In this document: positions 50,533 to 62,184 of the stretch, one piece after another
Layout of the letters: each line of letters opens with the position of its first letter
How positions within the stretch are numbered: the first letter of the stretch is position 1
Assembly: GCA_024516155.1 (NCBI GenBank)
Contig: JAJJXM010000011.1
Coordinates: 777,501-841,500, forward strand
Direction of reading: 5' to 3'
DNA: 64,000 bases
Source of the DNA: Pyronema omphalodes
Lineage: Eukaryota > Ascomycota > Pezizomycetes > Pezizales > Pyronemataceae
Made by a program: the position numbers and the translations under genes
Notes under the pieces: generated by a model
Told to the model about the DNA's origin: nothing
What the model saw: only the letters and a program-made list of their open reading frames with translations
Databases searched by the model: none

Positions 50533-51050
50533 TTTTTGTTTTGTATGATACTTATCATGATGCGATGTATAAAATAATTCCACGCTATTCAACTACATAT
50601 CTATTCCTCGATTATTGAGTGAAAATCGAAGTAATGAAAAGAAGAAATCAAACCCAACGGGAATCTCAATGCAATAAGAAGCGCAAATTAAATCCCCCGT
50701 CGCACCCACACCCAAAATCCAAAGCTCAAAGCTCAAAGCAAATTCAAGAAGCCATTTATCGCAAATAGAGTGATATTCCATGATTTAAAATAACGCTAAT
50801 CTCATTAATCATTAACCATCCCTGCTTGCCTGCCTACCAGCCGTGTGTGACGTTACCACAGTCCAACAGCACCCCAGCCTCTGACGTCATGTATCAACAA
50901 TTCCTTGCGGATGAACCCGCCGCGTTTACCGGAGCATCCAACATAACCTCAACATTCTTCCACGATGCATTTTTATTTTTCTTTTCAATCATTAGCTGGT
51001 AGCTCTTACGGAGCTCAGTTACAACAATTGCAATCACGGCTACAGCTACG
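50533..51050. other. Intergenic
   Basis: This holds the oxidase 3' UTR and the MCU promoter. No gene is visible. Confidence 0.4.
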
Positions 51051-52662
51051 ATGTCCTTGAGAATTATTACGGTTCCCAGATTTCTTGCGACGAAACTTCC
51101 GCGGCTGCAGAAGAAGAATATATTACGAGCTGCTTTTCGGGTTACGGTCACTGGCGATACACTGCGAGCGAATGAGATAGATCGGCGATGTTATCATCAT
51201 CATCAGCAGCAGCAGCAGCAGCGATCGGGTTTATGGAATCAGAGGTTTAATAACAGAAATGGACGGAATATTATAACGGCAACTACGGCAACAGCGGTAA
51301 CTACAACTATAACACCGAGTGAGAAGTTTCAAAGCCTTTTTCTTTTTCTCCCATCAAAATGCTTTTCAACGCAGTGCACAATTCCCCAGCAGCAGCAGCA
51401 AACAGCAGGCCCGAATATGGCCAATGAAACTGCACGAGAAAAGGCAGAGGCGGGGAAACAGGAAGCGGAAGCGGATCTTGGGGTTCGGTTGTCAGGGAAT
51501 GATTTTGCGAGGACACAGTCGGTGACATGGCATAGGAGGAGGGATGGGACGACGCCGGATTATGAATATAGGGAGATTGGTGGGAGTACTGAGGGGGTTT
51601 CAATACCGGGGAAAAGAGGTAAGTTTGAGCTGAAGCTAGAGATGTTATCCCACACTTCTTAGAATGCCTAAAAATAAACAGTAGCTTTGGTTTTTGTGAA
51701 GGTGTATACTAATTTTAATTTTTTTTTTTTTAGGAAGATTGGTAGCTACCCGTTCCCGCCTGCTGAAACTCCTGATACCTCTACGACCGGTGAATTCAGA
51801 CTCTAGATCTATGAGTGCCGATGAACCATTGGCACTCTTGATTCACCCCCATCAACCTCTCTCCTACCTCGAGCGCTTGATCCAAGCCGAAGTTCCACCC
51901 ATTGAAGCCCCTGGGATCACTCGGCCTCCAGACATCACCTTCCTCGCCGTTAATCCACCAGAACTAGAACCCCACCCCACGGATCCCAAGCGCAAACCCG
52001 AGCTTGTGCGTTGGTCCACTGCCACAGAGGTTGGAGATTTCGTCCGGGATGCTAGCAAGGGACAGGAATTTGTTATTGTAATAGAAGGACGAGGGGAATT
52101 GCCGGTTCAGGTACCTTCTTTTGAAGACCGGACTTATTTTCTAAGACAGAAGTTAAGGGAATTATCAGTGGAGATTGATCGGTTGTCAAGATTGAAACAG
52201 GAGTGTGATACGTTGGCTCATAGGTCTGCGCAGAATCTTGCTGTCGGGGGTTTTGCTTGCTTGACTAGTTGGTGGGCCGCGGTTTGGTATCTTACTTTTC
52301 ATACGAGTTTGGGATGGGATGTTATGGAACCGGTTACATACCTTGCTGGATTGACTAGTATTATGTTGGGTTATTTGTGGTTTTTGTATCACAATAGGGA
52401 GGTTAGTTATAGAAGTGTGCTGCACTTGACGGTTAGTAAAAGGCAGATAAAGTTGTATGCGCAGAAGGGATTTGATTTAGATCATTGGCAGGAACTGTTA
52501 GATGAGGGCAAGAGTTTAAGGAAGGAGATTAGAGGCGTTGCGGATCAGTATGATGTTGATTGGGATGAGAGTAAGGATAGAGTTGGGGAGAGGGTGAAGA
52601 AGGCGTTAGATGGGAATAAGAAGGATAAGAAGGATGATGAGGATAGCGATCGCGATGAATAA
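51051..52662 (+). CDS. MCU: Mitochondrial calcium uniporter pore subunit
   Basis: Exons 51051-51618 and 51734-52662 join in phase 1 (intron ending in a long T-tract and TAG) to give 498 residues. The N-terminus (MSLRIITVPRFLATKLPR) is basic and amphipathic, as in a mitochondrial presequence, and is followed by a His/Gln run and a second Gln run. A folded matrix domain spans ~190-320 and a coiled coil ~325-350. The first membrane helix precedes the pore signature WDVMEPVTY (W384-Y392). Its Asp and Glu form the calcium selectivity filter. The second helix is ~391-412, and the C-terminal coiled coil ends in a charged Lys/Asp tail. The protein conducts Ca2+ across the inner mitochondrial membrane. 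Filamentous fungal MCUs are known to work without the metazoan EMRE subunit. Confidence 0.95.
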
Positions 52663-52675
52663 ATAGAAATATATT

Positions 52676-52715
52676 ATGGTTATTATTATCATTATTATTA
52701 TTATTATTGTTATTG
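52676..52715. repeat. Imperfect (TTA)n microsatellite
   Basis: About 40 bases of TTA/ATT trinucleotide repeat with scattered changes start 14 bases after the MCU stop codon. Confidence 0.85.
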
Positions 52716-52728
52716 AATCATACACTGA

Positions 52729-52734
52729 CCGAGG
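52729..52734 (+). promoter_or_regulatory. CCGAGG element 1, FarA/FarB-type
   Basis: CCGAGG (complement CCTCGG) lies about 390 bases upstream of the thiolase start. CCTCGG is the core bound by the fatty-acid-responsive activators FarA and FarB in Aspergillus. It is one of three copies in this 460-base promoter. Confidence 0.45.
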
Positions 52735-52864
52735 CCTAGCAACTTGTGATGCCGAAGCCACAGACGCTACGGCGATCCCGAATCCATGGCCGGCCATCCA
52801 TGTTTCGCGCGGTCTCTGGAATGCCGATTCCACCGACTCCTCGACTGTGTTCTGTTTCACCTTT

Positions 52865-52870
52865 CCTCGG
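52865..52870 (-). promoter_or_regulatory. CCTCGG element 2, FarA/FarB-type
   Basis: CCTCGG lies about 255 bases upstream of the thiolase start. The reasoning is as for the copy at 52729, in the opposite orientation. Confidence 0.45.
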
Positions 52871-52919
52871 TAGGAGAACTGTCCGGTCACGTGGCTTATG
52901 CAACGCTAACTACCCCAGA

Positions 52920-52925
52920 CCGAGG
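52920..52925 (+). promoter_or_regulatory. CCGAGG element 3, FarA/FarB-type
   Basis: This is the third copy, about 200 bases upstream of the thiolase ATG, in the same orientation as the first. Confidence 0.45.
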
Positions 52926-53125
52926 CATTTTCACATGTTGCAGCTCACTTTACTGCAAGCTGAGAGCTCACATGCTTCGCCGCTGCCAACCCGACACGAG
53001 TCCTGATCCTCATCGACGACTCCCATAAGACCTGCGAATCTCCCAGAACCATCGTTCCTGAAGAGTTACCCCAAAGCCCTTTGCATCACCTTAAGCTTCT
53101 CTAATCTCTAATCATACACGCCAAT

Positions 53126-54490
53126 ATGTCTGGAGGTACGTTAAGAATCGCAACGAACGATATATCGCCACAGAAAGTAGCTAATGAAAATGATAGCTTC
53201 TAACCGCCTCGCTTCCCTGAAATCACAGCTCACCAGCTCTACCGCTCGTGAACGTCTCCTCCAGCAGAACCCCGATGATGTACTATTCCCACCCAACTTC
53301 CTCTGTCCCCCCACTAACCTATCCAGATTGTCGTAACCTGCGCCCTCCGTACCGCCTTCACCAAAGGAGGTCGTGGATTATTCAAAGACACCCATGCCGG
53401 TGACCTTTTGGCCGGTATTTTCCAGGGCATAATCAAGACCTCCGGTATCGATCCTGCCTTAGTTGAAGACATCTCCGTCGGCAACGTCCTCGCACCAGGA
53501 GGAGGAGCCACCGAATTCCGTGCCGCTGCCATTGTCGCGGGATTCCCTACCACCACAGCTGTAAAGGCTACCAACAGACAATGTTCCTCCGGACTTCAGG
53601 CGTGTGTTGATATTGCATCTGCCATCAGCGCTGGTATCATTGAGATTGGTATCGGTGCCGGTGTTGAAAGTATGTCAAACAATTATGGACCTGATGCGGT
53701 TTCTGAATTCTCGGAGCTACTGAACTCGGTCAAGAAGTCGAAGGACTGTAAGGTACCCATGGGTGTCTTGTCGGAACAGATGGCAAAGGATAAAGGTATC
53801 GCGCGTGCAAACCAGGATGAGTTTGCTGCCAAGTCATACCAGAAGGCTGAGGCTGCTCAGAAGGCGGGATTGTTCAAGGAGGAAATTTGGCCGGTTGAGA
53901 CTAGCTACGAAGACCCCAAGACTGGAGAGAAGAAGCGGGTTGTTGTCAACGCCGACGATGGTGTCAGACCTGGTATGACCGTTGAGGCGCTGGCTAAGAT
54001 TAAGCCCGCGTTCGCCAAGGACGGATCCATCCACGCTGGAAACGCATCCCAGATTTCCGACGGTGCTGCGGCGGTCTTGTTGATGAAGAGATCAACTGCG
54101 AAGAAGCTGGGACAGAAGATTATTGGAAAGTTCGTCACCGCTTCAGTTGCTGGTGTTGACCCGCTTTTGATGGGTATTGGTCCTTGGGCTTCGATTCCTA
54201 AGGTCTTTGAAAAGACCGGATTGAGCAAGGAGGATGTTGATATCTTTGAGATTAACGAGGCTTTTGCTTCCCAATGTCTCTGGTGTGCAAATGAGCTGGG
54301 CTTGGACGAGAAGAAAGTTAATCCCAAGGGAGGAGCTATTGCTTTCGGTCATCCTTTGGGTTGTACAGGTGCTAGACAGGTCTCTACGCTCTTGACTGAG
54401 CTGAGGAGAACAGGCGGAAAGATCGGTGTCACTAGTATGTGTATCGGTACCGGAATGGGTATGGCGGCGGTTTGGGTAGCGGAGAATTAA
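53126..54490 (+). CDS. POT1: Peroxisomal 3-ketoacyl-CoA thiolase
   Basis: Exons 53126-53135 (10 bases), 53197-53279 and 53327-54490 join to give 418 residues. The N-terminus MSGASNRLASLKSQL contains a PTS2 peroxisomal targeting signal: R7-L8, five residues, then Q14-L15. Thiolase residues are all present: nucleophilic Cys117 (RQCSSGLQAC), His373 (AFGHPLGCTGARQ) and acid/base Cys403 (SMCIGTGMGMA). The protein catalyses the last step of fatty-acid beta-oxidation, cleaving 3-ketoacyl-CoA with CoA to acetyl-CoA and a shortened acyl-CoA. Length and sequence fit fungal Pot1/Fox3. The tiny first exon is needed to supply the ATG, and the intron break leaves the PTS2 intact in exon 2. Three CCGAGG/CCTCGG sites upstream fit fatty-acid induction. 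Confidence 0.96.
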
Positions 54491-56152
54491 ATGATGGAGG
54501 CTGTAGGATTATGAAGTTTTTTGTTTCGTGCGCGTTTGCTTGGTTTATGAATGATACCTATTTTTTTGATTATGTTCAAACTATGGACTCTGTATTCTGT
54601 CTTCTGTGAAGTTGTGCGACTCTTGAAAACTTTGAGATCCTTTCGTTGACTGGGAAGTTCCATACGAAATACCTGGACAGTGGGACTATGGTGTGAACTC
54701 AAAATAGATGCAGAGCTGCTGCACACTGCCGCCGCATGGAAATTCTAGAAAACCCACGATAACCTTAGCCTTAATCAACCCCACATTCCATACCCCACAT
54801 CAACATCGCTAATATTCTGATGATTAATCACCCAATATTCTAATCTTCCGATTATATCTAAGATCCCAGGGGCACGGGCTATGTATCCAGTTTTCTCTTT
54901 TTAGGATAAAATTCTTCACTCCGATGAACTAAAACAGGTAGCAAACAAAAGACAGTCGCGAAGGAACTAAATATCCCCGCGAAACGGAAGCACCTCAAGC
55001 CTTAATCCTCAAGGGGGAATCTGTTAATTCAGTATGAGTACGTATCTTAGACAGAGGGAGGAAGGAAAAAACATGCTGGTTACAGTGATACGATAGTCGA
55101 TCACTAAAAATACCCAGCTTAACCTAGAATTTTATGAAGAAGAATGAGTAGGGGTTGGCTTTGTCGGGATTAGAGGTTGGATTTATGGAGTACGAATAAA
55201 AACTGTGGAATTGTTTGGATTTGGAAAATGGAGTTTGGAAATAATCTTCGGGAGAGATGTACATTGTAAGAGGGGATTGACTGGGGAAACAGTTCGAATA
55301 TTATTTTGATTACAAGAGAAATTCTGGATTGTGGCCAGCCGCCGACTTTGGTTCCCTATAGGACATACATCTGTAAAAGGTGCCGTCCGTGAAACATTAA
55401 ACCTTTTTTGATGATTATACTTAAAATTACTCGTGTGCTACCATGGAGCTGTTGATAATTTATCTTTTCTTAGGGAAGGTTTGGAGTTATGGTTATTCTG
55501 TTTCTAAAGATGGTGGTGCTAGCGACCATCTTTTGGCACGAGTATTCTGTTTCTATGTATGTGTGGATTGTATTACTGTAGATGCGTCCGGTTTATGGCT
55601 GCTGGCACCAGGCAGCCTCCGAGACTCTAACGCGCCAACATATAGCTCAAATAAGCGAACTTCAAACCTCCTACGCTCCGGGTAACCCCCCAACGCGCCC
55701 CCGCTTGAACATAAATCCGGTAACCAAGCAACCAGCCAATTGGAGCAACATATATCTGAATCGAACCAGTTAACCTGTTTATCTTATTACGCGCAGATGC
55801 GGGAAATTCAGGAATTATACCCCTACCCTACACTACTGTCAACCAATCTAGTTCAGGATCAAGTAGGAGAAACCAGTTCTTGCAAATGATGGTGGCATTT
55901 CGAACCTGATTTTTGGGGGCGTGATCATGACTTTAGCTAATGAACAAGATTTTGCAGCTTTGAAGAATTTTCTGAATTTTCTGAGAATTATGGAGAGATG
56001 AGGAGGATATAAACCAATGTCATAGCCAGGGCACGGAGGTTTATTGAATATCAAGCACACCATATACGATACACGATACACGATATATCCATACGGTTTT
56101 TTAGTATTTATTCCCATTTCAGATAAAAAGGCGTTCAAGAGATATTACCACA
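54491..56152. other. Intergenic, 1.7 kb
   Basis: No supportable gene is visible. The stretch holds the thiolase 3' region and the upstream region of the small acidic gene. Confidence 0.4.
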
Positions 56153-56657
56153 ATGCCTCGCAAATCCCCCGCACAGAACCATCCACCAGAGAAGAACGCC
56201 GACGACGAATTCGAAGCCGGCGACGACCTCTATGATGACGATACCAAAACTGATAGAGGGTACCTACCAACCTCCCGCAATCCCAAAGACCGTGTAGGGC
56301 CTGCGGTTATCGCCGATGATGATGATAGAGACTTGGGGATGGAGAGTCGGTCTAGGAAGGAAAATAATAGCGATGAGCAGCTCAGTGAGTTGACTCCAGT
56401 TCCAGTTCCTGTTAGGGTGAAGGAGAAAATGGAGTAAATAGTTTGTGATTAAGGAAAGGGGCTAATCATGGCTTGCTGTAGTGAGAGATGAGAAGGAGGT
56501 TATTGATCAACATAATATTTTGGGAAGTTTGGATGAACCTATTCAGACTAGGCATGCGAGCAAGAATTATAAAGAGCCGGATGATGAGGAAGGATTACCT
56601 GATATTGAAGGAACTGGTGCGAGTAATATTCGTAGAGAACCGGACCTTGATGATTAA
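56153..56657 (+). CDS. Small acidic protein, unidentified
   Basis: Exons 56153-56384 and 56482-56657 join in phase 1 across a 97-base intron (GTGAGT, branch GCTAATC, acceptor TGTAG) to give 135 residues. The product is very acidic and polar (EAGDDLYDDD, IADDDDRDLG, PDDEEGLPDIEG), with scattered Arg/Lys and no hydrophobic core, so it is probably disordered. No domain is recognised. The spliced model extends the frame well beyond the exon 1 stop with sequence of the same composition, which supports it. Confidence 0.6.
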
Positions 56658-57226
56658 TGGCATCGAGTTTGATTTATGATGGAGGCCTGAGGTTATTATG
56701 GTTTTTTTATGTAGCAATGATTCCTGTATTGTACGAACGGAATGAAATATCAGTTTGACATATGAAGAGCTCTAAATTTTTAATACTACATGGGACTTGT
56801 ACAACTGTAATGTAGCTATCCGTTCATCTTCTATCTATGTTTCGTTTATAACGGGACTCCAATCTCGCTTGTCCCCCTGTGTATACAAGAGGTGTAACAA
56901 GAAGGGTTATCTTCGGACACTTTTGGGGGTACAAATTGCATGTTTGTAGCTTTTGATCACCATAAGCATTGAATAGTTTGCACCACAATCAAAGACATGA
57001 CCCCCATAGCCACTATTTTCTTATCGTTTGCACCGCACTCATTCTCCGACCAACAACAACCTCACCACTACCAACCCGCATTCCTGTCCTGACATCACCA
57101 CAGCTTCAAGGCTTACTGATTTGTTTGGTCAACACATCTTCGTACTGCGCCTGCAGGTAGCACTTTCCTTTCCGTCATTGAAGTTCTCTACGACAGTGAC
57201 TAAGATATCTTAGCTTCGCCAAAGCT
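56658..57226. other. Intergenic
   Basis: No gene is visible. This is probably the promoter and 5' UTR of the following gene. Confidence 0.4.
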
Positions 57227-59158
57227 ATGTCCTACCGCAGGAATTCCAGAGTCATTGGTATCCCACAGCCTATGAGGGGTATGTCCCGTCAAATTAGCTC
57301 ATCGGCGTTACCATCGCCGACGTATCAGAACTGGCCGGAACACGGCCACCAAGGTACTGGGCTACCGCCATCTGCTCCACGCCAAACCCACGAGTTATCC
57401 CCTGGGCAAAATCCCCGACATCAGCAACAACGACTGCAACAGACTTCTTCTCAGAATTCGCCTAATACTGGATCCTCTGCAAGGCTTCGACAGCAAGGTA
57501 GGTTGTATTGGGATCCGAGTCAGGGTCCTAAGAGAAGTCACTACCCGCAAGAATATTATTAACAATCATCGGCAGTATCCTGGTCTCAGACGGGCCCACA
57601 ACAACTGCCATACTCCTACCAAGATAGGCGGTATGATTCTATACAGGAGAATGATGAGCCTGAACCTTTACCTCGGACTGTTTACCGACCAGAATCTTTC
57701 CAGAGATTCTACTTGACACCCCAAGAAGAACAGGATAAATTTCTGGAGAAAAAACTGAGAGCCGATTATGAACGAAAACCTCCAGTATGGTGCCGCAAGA
57801 GTGCACTCTTATTGAGATGCTTCAAAGAGGTCAGCAATTACCAGCTGCTTCATACGATTGGAAAGAACGATCTTCTTAAGCTCCGGGTATTACATCGAGG
57901 ACTACGAGATTGGCTTACACCGATCTTGATGGAACATTTGCATATTGAGTTTACCTCCAAAGCCATTCACGAGAATGCAGAATATGAATTTGCAGATGAT
58001 CCAGTAGGATTGAAAGACAGAATGCGCGGCAGTGCCTTCTGGAACTACGCTCCGAAACTCCTGGGGAACTCCGAGGATGAAGTTAACGCACTACCGATAT
58101 TAGGGGGTATAGTCAAACATTGCAGAAAAATGACTTTTCATTTAGAATTCTCAGAGAAAGATCAAGGCACCAATATCACCCCACTACCCCTTGACCCTAA
58201 GTTTCCTCGACGCATCACATCAATGTACCCTATTCCAAGGGACGGAAAAATGGACGAGAAAGGAAACTGGATCATCCCAGACTCCATTTCCGATATTCTA
58301 AATTGTGAACCAGCTGATATGGATCTATTTAATTTCTCAGTCCGCACAAGATACTGGAAGCCGATTTTTGTAGGTATGCAGGCCAGCGATATTGAAGACG
58401 GAGCCATCGGAATTCAAGAGCTAGAAATTATTACCAAGGGATGGATTAGGGGACAAGGTCTCAACAGGAACACTAACGACGAGTTTCTACAAACTATTAG
58501 CTATGTTCTCAATCACTGGACGAGATTTGAATTAAAAACCTTCACGTACAAAGGGTATGCAAACGGGTTGAGGTTCTTGGATCCAATGGGGGGCTGGGAT
58601 CGAAAATTTTCCAAGAGAGGATGGTGGAGATGTCTTGCACATATCAAAATCCATATCGACCCGAAGACCATCGACGAATACCAGTACCGAAAGCAACTCA
58701 GAAAGACAACAAATCTGCAAGGACGACTATATCTCGAACAGCGTATTAAGAAATTGCAATGGGGGACCAAAGCCATGTCAGAAGCATTGAGACATCTGCT
58801 GGAAGCATGCTGTAAAACACTGAAGGAACTAGAAGTTCACGCGGAGGGTTTGGAGAGTCCTTTTACGTGTACTAAGCGTCTGAATAGGTCGAATAACTCA
58901 AGACTGAAGGTATTCTCGGAGCTACAGGAACTCAAAATCAACGGTTTCGAAGATTTGGATTGGCTTTCATTCAAAGAGTGGCTAGATACACAGACGACGC
59001 CAAAGCTACGTAGGTTGTTTATTGGATCTAAGGTGCTCAAGAAGGAGGACTGGAGAGACTTTTACCGCATCTGGGAGCTCCCTGTGTGTGATAACCCAGA
59101 CGCTGCGGTATTGGTTGTTGACAGGAAGCAATCACTGGATATGAGAGGCATGAGATGA
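57227..59158 (+). CDS. Unidentified 617-residue protein, possibly F-box-like
   Basis: Exons 57227-57497 and 57576-59158 join in phase 1 across a 78-base intron (GTAGGT, branch TTAAC, acceptor GGCAG). The first ~165 residues are Gln/Pro/Ser-rich and disordered. The rest looks globular: an F-box-like helical segment near 190-250 (LLRCFKEVSNYQLLHTIG, LLKLRVLHRGLRDWL), then alternating beta/alpha stretches with Leu-rich segments (CKTLKELEVHAEGL, ELQELKINGF, PKLRRLFIGS) as in fungal F-box/LRR-type proteins of unknown substrate. The F-box itself is weak, so this is a resemblance and not an assignment. There is no signal peptide or membrane segment. Reading straight through would meet TAA at 57560; the intron removes it. 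Confidence 0.7.
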
Positions 59159-59361
59159 TGGCTACGTTTATGTCTTTGTCCATTTTCTTGTATTGTTTTT
59201 TACCGATCCTCTATGTATACCAGGAATTTTGTCTAATTTTTTACCAAAAAAAAATAACATGAGTGAATAGCGCTATTCAAAGAGTTGTATGTATAAATCG
59301 CCATTCACGAAGAACTGCAAGAATAGAGTGGTCCCCCACCATAGCATAAATCAAAAAGTAA
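59159..59361. other. Short spacer before the tRNA
   Basis: This is the 3' region of the preceding gene. Nothing further is seen. Confidence 0.3.
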
Positions 59362-59426
59362 TGCGCCAAACCCGGATTGAACGGGTGACCTTCAGATTAC
59401 CCCGGATATTGGATAGGACTGAATCA

Positions 59427-59457
<31 letters not shown>

Positions 59458-59463
59458 TAGCGC
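59362..59463 (-). tRNA. tRNA-Phe (GAA) with intron
   Basis: The minus strand folds as a tRNA. The acceptor stem is GCGCTAA paired with TTGGCGC (one G-T pair). The D-arm is GCTC..GAGC, the anticodon stem TCAGA/TCTGA with loop CTGAAGA, and the T-arm ACCCG TTCAATC CGGGT. The anticodon GAA reads Phe codons. A 29-base intron sits at the canonical place one base 3' of the anticodon. The span includes the discriminator A at 59362. Confidence 0.92.
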
Positions 59464-60352
59464 TTGTTATGCAATTTTACTCAACGCAAATTTAATTATA
59501 AATAATGTTTATCATTGTTACCATTAGATTTAGTACATAGATGCATTTACTAGAACGCTTTAAACGCGGAACATAGACGGTAGTCCGAGTAGGTACTAAT
59601 CTTCTTAAGAGTATTGTAACTTTAATAGCACTAGTCTGGTGTCAATCACATGTTATCAATCGGTCTAGAAACCTTCAACAAATGCCAAATCCCAAATATC
59701 AGCAGATCATCGAACACAACGACATGCAGACAATTATATGCAATAAGATTACCAATTACTAGCCCATAAAGGGTTGTATATATCACACGGATGTAAGTGT
59801 ACTTAGTGATATAGAGGATTGCTGTGTGTACATGGCTTAGTGTTCACGGATGATCACGCTTGATTAAGCTTGGGTGTGGGGTATTTTTTTTTTGGTCTTT
59901 CTATTTCTAAAGGGCTCCCATGACGACTATTACAATAGTATACTGAACTAGAAATTAATGAACCTAGACTCTATATTGATTTAGAATGATTTATATATGA
60001 TAGGTAGTATCTTACTATCTTACCATTTACCCCGTTCTTGAGTTTAGCTGGCTTATACGGCCTTCTTTCTGCACATCAAAAGATTATCGACATATCATTC
60101 ATGACTAAAACTTACACATGCCATTTTCCATTTTCCATTTTCCTACTCACCCACACCCTCCCCTACTGAAAAAGAAAAAAAAAGAAAAAAAAAAGAAAAG
60201 AAAAGGATAAAAGAAGAGTAAAAAAAGGAAATACAAATTGGATTGCTATACTCCATCCAAACCCACCGATCCGGCGACCAAAAGAACCGACATCAAAAAA
60301 TCAAATCCAAATCATTGCACTCCATCCAAGCCTACAAATCTCTCCCCTCCCC
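59464..60352. other. Intergenic
   Basis: AT-rich sequence with an A/G-rich tract at about 60170-60235. No gene is visible. Confidence 0.4.
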
Positions 60353-60607
60353 CTACTCTGCCTCTGCCCCTTTCCCAGTCCTAGTCCCCTCCTCCTTAAC
60401 CCCCTCCATATTTCCCCCCTCTTTCACCAACGCCCCTCTACACGCTCTCCCTCCGCATAATCCATCCTTCAACGGCGCCTCGGAATACTGTATCTGGGTC
60501 CACCTCATACACTCGGAATAGTCATCATCTTGGTATCCGCATAGGTCTGTTTGTTGACTTGTTATGCAGCCACAGGCGGCGTGGTAGGTTTGGGTGTAGG
60601 TACACAT
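60353..60607 (-). CDS. Small Cys-rich protein, hypothetical
   Basis: A single-exon frame of 84 codons starts at ATG 60607. Its N-terminus MCTYTQTYHAACGC and later C residues (LCGYQ, SECMRW, LCGGRACRG) resemble a recurring class of small intracellular ascomycete proteins that begin with a Met-Cys-X-X-Tyr pattern. No signal peptide is present. The tail is Gly/Glu-rich. No function is known. The call rests on Cys pattern and composition only and could be chance. Confidence 0.45.
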   Translation of the reverse strand: MCTYTQTYHAACGCITSQQTDLCGYQDDDYSECMRWTQIQYSEAPLKDGLCGGRACRGALVKEGGNMEGVKEEGTRTGKGAEAE

Positions 60608-62184
60608 GCTGTTTGTTTTATTTTGTTGGTTGGGGGAGGGAGGGTGGAAAGGGTTTAAATGGTGCGAGTATGGAGTTGGAGTCGAGTTGACGGAAGCGAA
60701 ACGAAAGGAGGGGAGTTAATGTTGCATAGACCAGATGATTGATGATGGTAGTTGTAAGGGTGGAGAGATGGTTGGAGGAGTCTTCGTATTGCCGGTGAAA
60801 TTTGATTCGGGTTGAGGGATTTGAGATATATTGAATGACTGTGGATCCTAGATGGCTGCTTCTTCAATCCTTCATGATGCCGTTGTTGGAAAGGATCCTT
60901 TTTATGTTTTACAGCTTCGTTTCGATACTGGGGTTACGGTATTCATTGCGCAAGGACAGGCTGAGGTGCATGTTGGATGCGTAGGTGAGAAAATATCGAT
61001 ATTATTAATATTGCAGTTGATCATCACCCGCGATCAGCGTTCGCGGGCGATCACAGGAGGAGTCGAGATGATGATATAGAGATGGTGTGGTTCCCCGCGT
61101 TTCTGAAAGCAGATGGTGGGATGTCAGTATCGAAGGTTACTCGGCCGATCTAGAAATTATGAATGTTTGACCCACGATTTCGGAATCACTGAATGTGAGC
61201 GGTTGCGGACAATAATTTTACCAATGAAATATATTCCAGGGTCTATCTATTACACGCGTTGTCTAATTTTTAAGACACCATCTTCTAACATAATAATCAC
61301 CCCATTGATATGCAAAGTAAAAGCACAGTTTTACATCATCGTACTTCGACTTTTCCGAGGGAAGGTGAAGATTTGGATCAGCATCGCGATCTTAACGAGC
61401 CATTTTTCGGATGAAGTTGGCACAGGCGAGACCCTGAGTTCATATACAAGGGATAGCACCAGGTACGAGCGACTCAACGACCCTGAAGTCATGTCCCCCT
61501 TGAACCAAGTGTCCCAGGAAGACAGGCGCAGTTGTCATCAACGACTGCCATCGTGAAACTATTTGAAGAAGATCTGCCAGCGATGTTAGAATATGTTTCA
61601 CAAAATCGTGTTGTATAAAAAGCAATGCGAAGTAAAGATCTCAAGTCAGAAGGTCTCCAAGAAGGGTATCCACATAATTGTTCAGAACAGGTCTGTGATA
61701 TGCATTCTTTGTTCTCATCCTTTGGATCGCGTGTGGACAGGAAAGTACAAAGGTGAAGGGTAAAGTACCATTTGGATCATCGCCACCGTCGCGACCAGTT
61801 GCTGTCCTCCTCGTTAGATGTGTGTTGTCGTTGTTTCATCTGTTTCACGCGCGGACAGGAAAAAGATGAAGAACAGGAAGAGTGTTTGCGCGAAAAAAAT
61901 CGGCGGCTTTAAGCGAATAAAAACGGCTAGCGTGATAGCGGCTGAAATTGGCGGTAACTGGCAAGCCCAAAATGGCCGACTTCAGGGTTTAGGGTGTTAA
62001 TCATAGAATCTCATCACAACCGAGGCAACCGAGCTGTGGAGCTGTAACCATCGGCTATGTCGAGTAGAGTAATCCATTCCCCATACTCAGCTGCAAGCTC
62101 GGCATAGCTCTCATGATGCTGATATATACTTGTGTCCTCCACATTTCATCAGTTTTTCACCAGCTGCAACCTTAGCTACATACA
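60608..62184. other. Intergenic, 1.6 kb
   Basis: No supportable gene is visible. A perfect 7-base-pair hairpin (CCCGCGA/TCGCGGG, 7-base loop) lies at 61027-61047. The last ~200 bases are the promoter of the dehydrogenase gene. Confidence 0.4.

Noticed and set aside
57560..57562. In-frame TAA that looked like a premature stop in the 617-residue gene
   Set aside because: A phase-1 intron at 57498-57575 with good donor, TTAAC branch and CAG acceptor removes it, so the gene is not a pseudogene.
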